The position numbers and the translations under genes were made by a program. The notes below the pieces were generated by a model. It saw only the letters and a program-made list of their open reading frames with translations, had not been told where the DNA came from and made no database searches. A stretch of DNA of 10,144 nucleotides from CAZJWR01 sp964549765 (GTDB lineage: Bacteria > Zixibacteria > MSB-5A5 > GN15 > JAAZOE01), in assembly GCA_964549765.1 (NCBI GenBank), contig CAZJWR010000097.1, forward strand, positions 1-10,144, given 5' to 3'. Every line of letters begins with the position of its first letter. Position 1 is the first letter of the stretch. This document shows positions 8,248 to 10,144 of the stretch, piece by piece.

Positions 8248-8894
8248 CATCATTGGCCGACGATACGAAAGCCCGCGCGCGCAAAATCGTCGCGAAGCTC
8301 AAAAAGGAATATCCCGACGCAGGCTGTTCGTTGCGGTATAAGACCGCCCATCAGTTATTGGTCGCGACGATCCTATCGGCGCAGACGACGGACGAGCAGG
8401 TCAATAAGGTTACGCCGGGGCTGTTCAAGAAATACAGATCCGTTGAAGCGTTCGCCGGTGCGAGGATAACCGAACTTGAAAAAGATGTTAAATCGATCGG
8501 GCTGTATCGCAACAAGGCCAAATCGATCAAGCAGTCGGCGGTGCAGATAATCCACGAATTCGGCGGCGAGATTCCGGACAGTCTCGATGATCTGGTCAAG
8601 CTGCAGGGCGTCGGGCGCAAGACGGCGGGGGTCGTTCTGGGGGAATGGTTCGGGACAGCCGAGGGGATTGTCGTCGATACGCATGTCAAACGTCTTTCGA
8701 GACGGCTGGGCCTTACCAGGCAAACCGATCCCAACAAGATCGAACGCAACCTGATGGAGATTATCCCCAAACGCGACTGGATTCTACTGACTCATTTGTT
8801 GATAGATCACGGCCGGGCCGTCTGCACCGCCCGCAGCCCCCGCTGCGACGCCTGTACTATAAACAAACTCTGTCCCTCAGCATTCAAGGTCTGA
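8244..8894 (+). CDS. nth: Endonuclease III (DNA glycosylase/AP lyase)
   Basis: Base-excision repair enzyme removing oxidised pyrimidines and nicking abasic sites. The 216 residues are typical in length. They show LSAQTTDEQVN (44-54), helix-hairpin-helix LQGVGRKTA (120-128) with catalytic Lys126, VDTHVKRL (144-151) with catalytic Asp145, and a C-terminal [4Fe-4S] site C194-x6-C201-x2-C204-x5-C210. All key residues are present, so it should be active. The ATG overlaps the stop of the KARI-like gene (ATGA, 8244-8247). AGGGGA (8238-8243) touches that ATG, too close for a ribosome site, so coupling or use of TTG 8253 (about 10 nt from AGGGG) is possible. Confidence 0.96.
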   Translation: MTSLADDTKARARKIVAKLKKEYPDAGCSLRYKTAHQLLVATILSAQTTDEQVNKVTPGLFKKYRSVEAFAGARITELEKDVKSIGLYRNKAKSIKQSAVQIIHEFGGEIPDSLDDLVKLQGVGRKTAGVVLGEWFGTAEGIVVDTHVKRLSRRLGLTRQTDPNKIERNLMEIIPKRDWILLTHLLIDHGRAVCTARSPRCDACTINKLCPSAFKV

Positions 8895-8916
8895 CTTCTT
8901 TCAATAATCGGACTCG

Positions 8917-8968
8917 GTCACTGCGAGGAGCGTAATTCGCCTTTGGCGAATTCGCGACGAAGCAATCT
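8917..8968. repeat. Palindromic dispersed-repeat-like element after nth
   Basis: The ends, GTCACTGCGAGGAGCG (8917-8932) and GACGAAGCAATCT (8956-8968), closely resemble the intergenic repeat of form GTCATTGCGAGGAGCG...GACGAAGCAATCT that I know from many bacterial genomes. Between them is a perfect hairpin, AATTCGCC (8934-8941), TTT loop, GGCGAATT (8945-8952), lengthened by GCG/CGC pairs around a bulged T8933. No T-run follows directly, so a terminator role for the KARI-like/nth operon is possible but not shown. Only one copy is in the window. Confidence 0.6.
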
Positions 8969-9111
8969 TTCGTATGCACTACCGGCAATCTGCGCTCATT
9001 TCGGGTCTCCCATTATGTTCGTCAAAAGGTAGAAAAAGATTGCAACTGAACTGCGTCCATCATTTATTATGGATAATTGCAGCATATATTGAATTCAGAG
9101 GGCAGGGAAAT
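8969..9111 (+). other. Spacer upstream of the repeat protein gene
   Basis: AT-rich leader with a weak candidate promoter, TTGCAA (9040-9045) followed by TTTATT (9063-9068, 17 nt) or TATTAT (9065-9070, 19 nt). GAGGG (9098-9102) and AGGGA (9104-9108) precede the ATG at 9112. An in-frame ATG at 8974 also exists, but it falls just beyond the palindromic element and its extension (46 residues) does not look like the family, so I did not use it. Confidence 0.3.
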
Positions 9112-10089
9112 ATGGCAAAAGCACACGCATTATTGGATTTGGCGCGCCGGAAATTCCGCGACTTGACCCCCGCCGAAGTGAAGCTTTTTATCAAAGTAGC
9201 ATCTGGCCGCATTGTCGATTGCTCCAGCGGAGATAAGGCGCAGGATGATCCGACCAATTACGAAAAATGGGGTAATGATAGATATATTCGCGCTGACTGT
9301 GTTGTCTGGCTAACGACCAATAGTCTTGCCGTGCGTATGGCTATGCAAAAAGGAATTGGCGTCAAAGGGGCTTCTATTGAGGGATCGATTGACTTCCAAT
9401 TTGCAAATGTGCCTTTTCCGGTCCGCATGGAATATTGTCATATCTCATCAAGGATGGATTTGCAGAATGCACAGTTCCGGGCATTGAGTTTGCGAGGCAG
9501 CCATATCAGAGGCATTTGCGGCGAAGGGATGAGGATTAAAGGTGATCTATTGCTCGACGAAGGATTTATTTCTCGCGGCGAAGTAGAAATAGTTGGCTCA
9601 ATCATTGAAGGCGAATTGATCTGCAGTAACGCCAAATTCATTAATCCTCTTGGTGATAGTCTCGATGCTGATCTTATACGCGTTAGAGAAAGTGTACATT
9701 TAGACGGTGATTTTACATCTGAGGGTCAGGCACATTTGAGGGGGGCACAAATCAATGGTCAATTAAATTGCGAAAATGCCGAATTCTTGGGGCATATCGG
9801 AGAGGCATTGAGTTGTGATGGAATCGTTGTCGACGCGGATGTTTATCTGAATCATGGCTTTAACTCGGAAGGGGAGGTGAATTTCTACGGTGCGCAGATA
9901 GGGGGACAGCTTTCGTGCGATGGCTCAAGATTTGCATCTGGATCGGAGTATCAACCTAAGAATGTTTCAGATGCTAACGCATTTTGCGGAATGCAAATGC
10001 GAGCCAAGGAACTCTATCTCTGTGATACTATTATCCAGGTAGGAAGAGTAGACTTAGAAGGGGCTGTGATTGAGCAATGCCTAGTGTAG
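9112..10089 (+). CDS. Hypothetical 49-residue-repeat (pentapeptide-like beta-helix) protein, ends mid-repeat
   Basis: The 325 residues have an N-terminal region (1-80) with LTPAEVKLF and IRADCVVWL, then a repetitive region of alternating short strands. The clearest units start at Gly151, Asp200 and Gly249, exactly 49 residues (147 bp) apart, with consensus GFxSxGEVxxxGAxIxGQLxC, NAxF, GxxLxxDxIxV, then VxL. A fourth starts near 306 after an 8-residue insertion (about 275-285) and is cut by TAG after IEQCLV. I recognise this as the large repeat family in actinobacteria, planctomycetes and cyanobacteria, sometimes labelled membrane-associated oxidoreductase without a catalytic motif; its function is unknown to me. 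Longer relatives continue with more repeats and often a C-terminal membrane part, so this may be a shortened version. No signal peptide or catalytic motif is seen. It is more AT-rich than the genes to its left, suggesting transfer. Confidence 0.75.
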   Translation: MAKAHALLDLARRKFRDLTPAEVKLFIKVASGRIVDCSSGDKAQDDPTNYEKWGNDRYIRADCVVWLTTNSLAVRMAMQKGIGVKGASIEGSIDFQFANVPFPVRMEYCHISSRMDLQNAQFRALSLRGSHIRGICGEGMRIKGDLLLDEGFISRGEVEIVGSIIEGELICSNAKFINPLGDSLDADLIRVRESVHLDGDFTSEGQAHLRGAQINGQLNCENAEFLGHIGEALSCDGIVVDADVYLNHGFNSEGEVNFYGAQIGGQLSCDGSRFASGSEYQPKNVSDANAFCGMQMRAKELYLCDTIIQVGRVDLEGAVIEQCLV

Positions 10090-10144
10090 TGCGTCTAACG
10101 CTTCTTTACATTTGGATATTTTGGTCATGATGGATTGAACCGAG
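10081..10144 (-). CDS. Possible C-terminal end of a convergent gene entering from the right edge
   Basis: On the minus strand one frame is open from the edge to TAG at 10083-10081, reading SVQSIMTKISKCKEALDALH, a helix-like tail. If real, it overlaps the end of the repeat protein gene by 9 bp, tail to tail. Twenty open codons are weak evidence and no function can be given; it could be chance. Confidence 0.2.
   Translation of the reverse strand, partial: SVQSIMTKISKCKEALDALH

Overview
The window is a gene-dense bacterial chromosomal segment. The first ~8.9 kb is fairly GC-rich with housekeeping-type genes; the right end is visibly more AT-rich. Lineage cannot be fixed from sequence alone. A secreted lipoprotein with FPxxxGxxW motifs, Shine-Dalgarno sites placed only ~4 nt before several starts (acetoacetyl-CoA synthetase, VOC protein, lipoprotein, KARI-like gene) and the general gene style would suit an environmental Gram-negative of the FCB type (for example a Zixibacteria-like genome). 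This is inference with low confidence.

Layout. Positions 1-7125 are all on the minus strand. Read in the direction of transcription (right to left) they are nadC (quinolinate phosphoribosyltransferase) overlapping birA (biotin-protein ligase) by 8 bp; a lipoprotein of unknown function; a VOC/glyoxalase-fold protein; an oligopeptidase B-type serine peptidase; and an acetoacetyl-CoA synthetase that runs off the left edge. A divergent intergenic region at 7126-7317 carries good sigma70-like promoters in both directions. To its right, on the plus strand, lie a strongly divergent ketol-acid reductoisomerase (KARI)-like protein and, through an ATGA overlap, nth (endonuclease III). After nth comes a palindromic repeat-like element (8917-8968), and then an AT-richer gene for a 49-residue-repeat, probably beta-helical protein that stops in the middle of a repeat. 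A possible convergent partial ORF enters from the right edge.

How the genes fit together. nadC-birA is a cofactor (NAD/biotin) pair and is probably one transcript. The synthetase, peptidase and VOC genes look like ordinary metabolic accessory genes, each with its own spacer. The most interesting items are the KARI-like protein, which keeps the fold and NADPH-loop signatures but has His for the active-site Lys and Gln for one metal-ligand Glu, with no branched-chain amino acid gene nearby; the possible leaderless start of nadC; and the composition change with a palindromic repeat at the nth/repeat-protein junction. I did not find a defence system, CRISPR array, transposase, tRNA or rRNA. No gene-free stretch exceeds about 220 bases.
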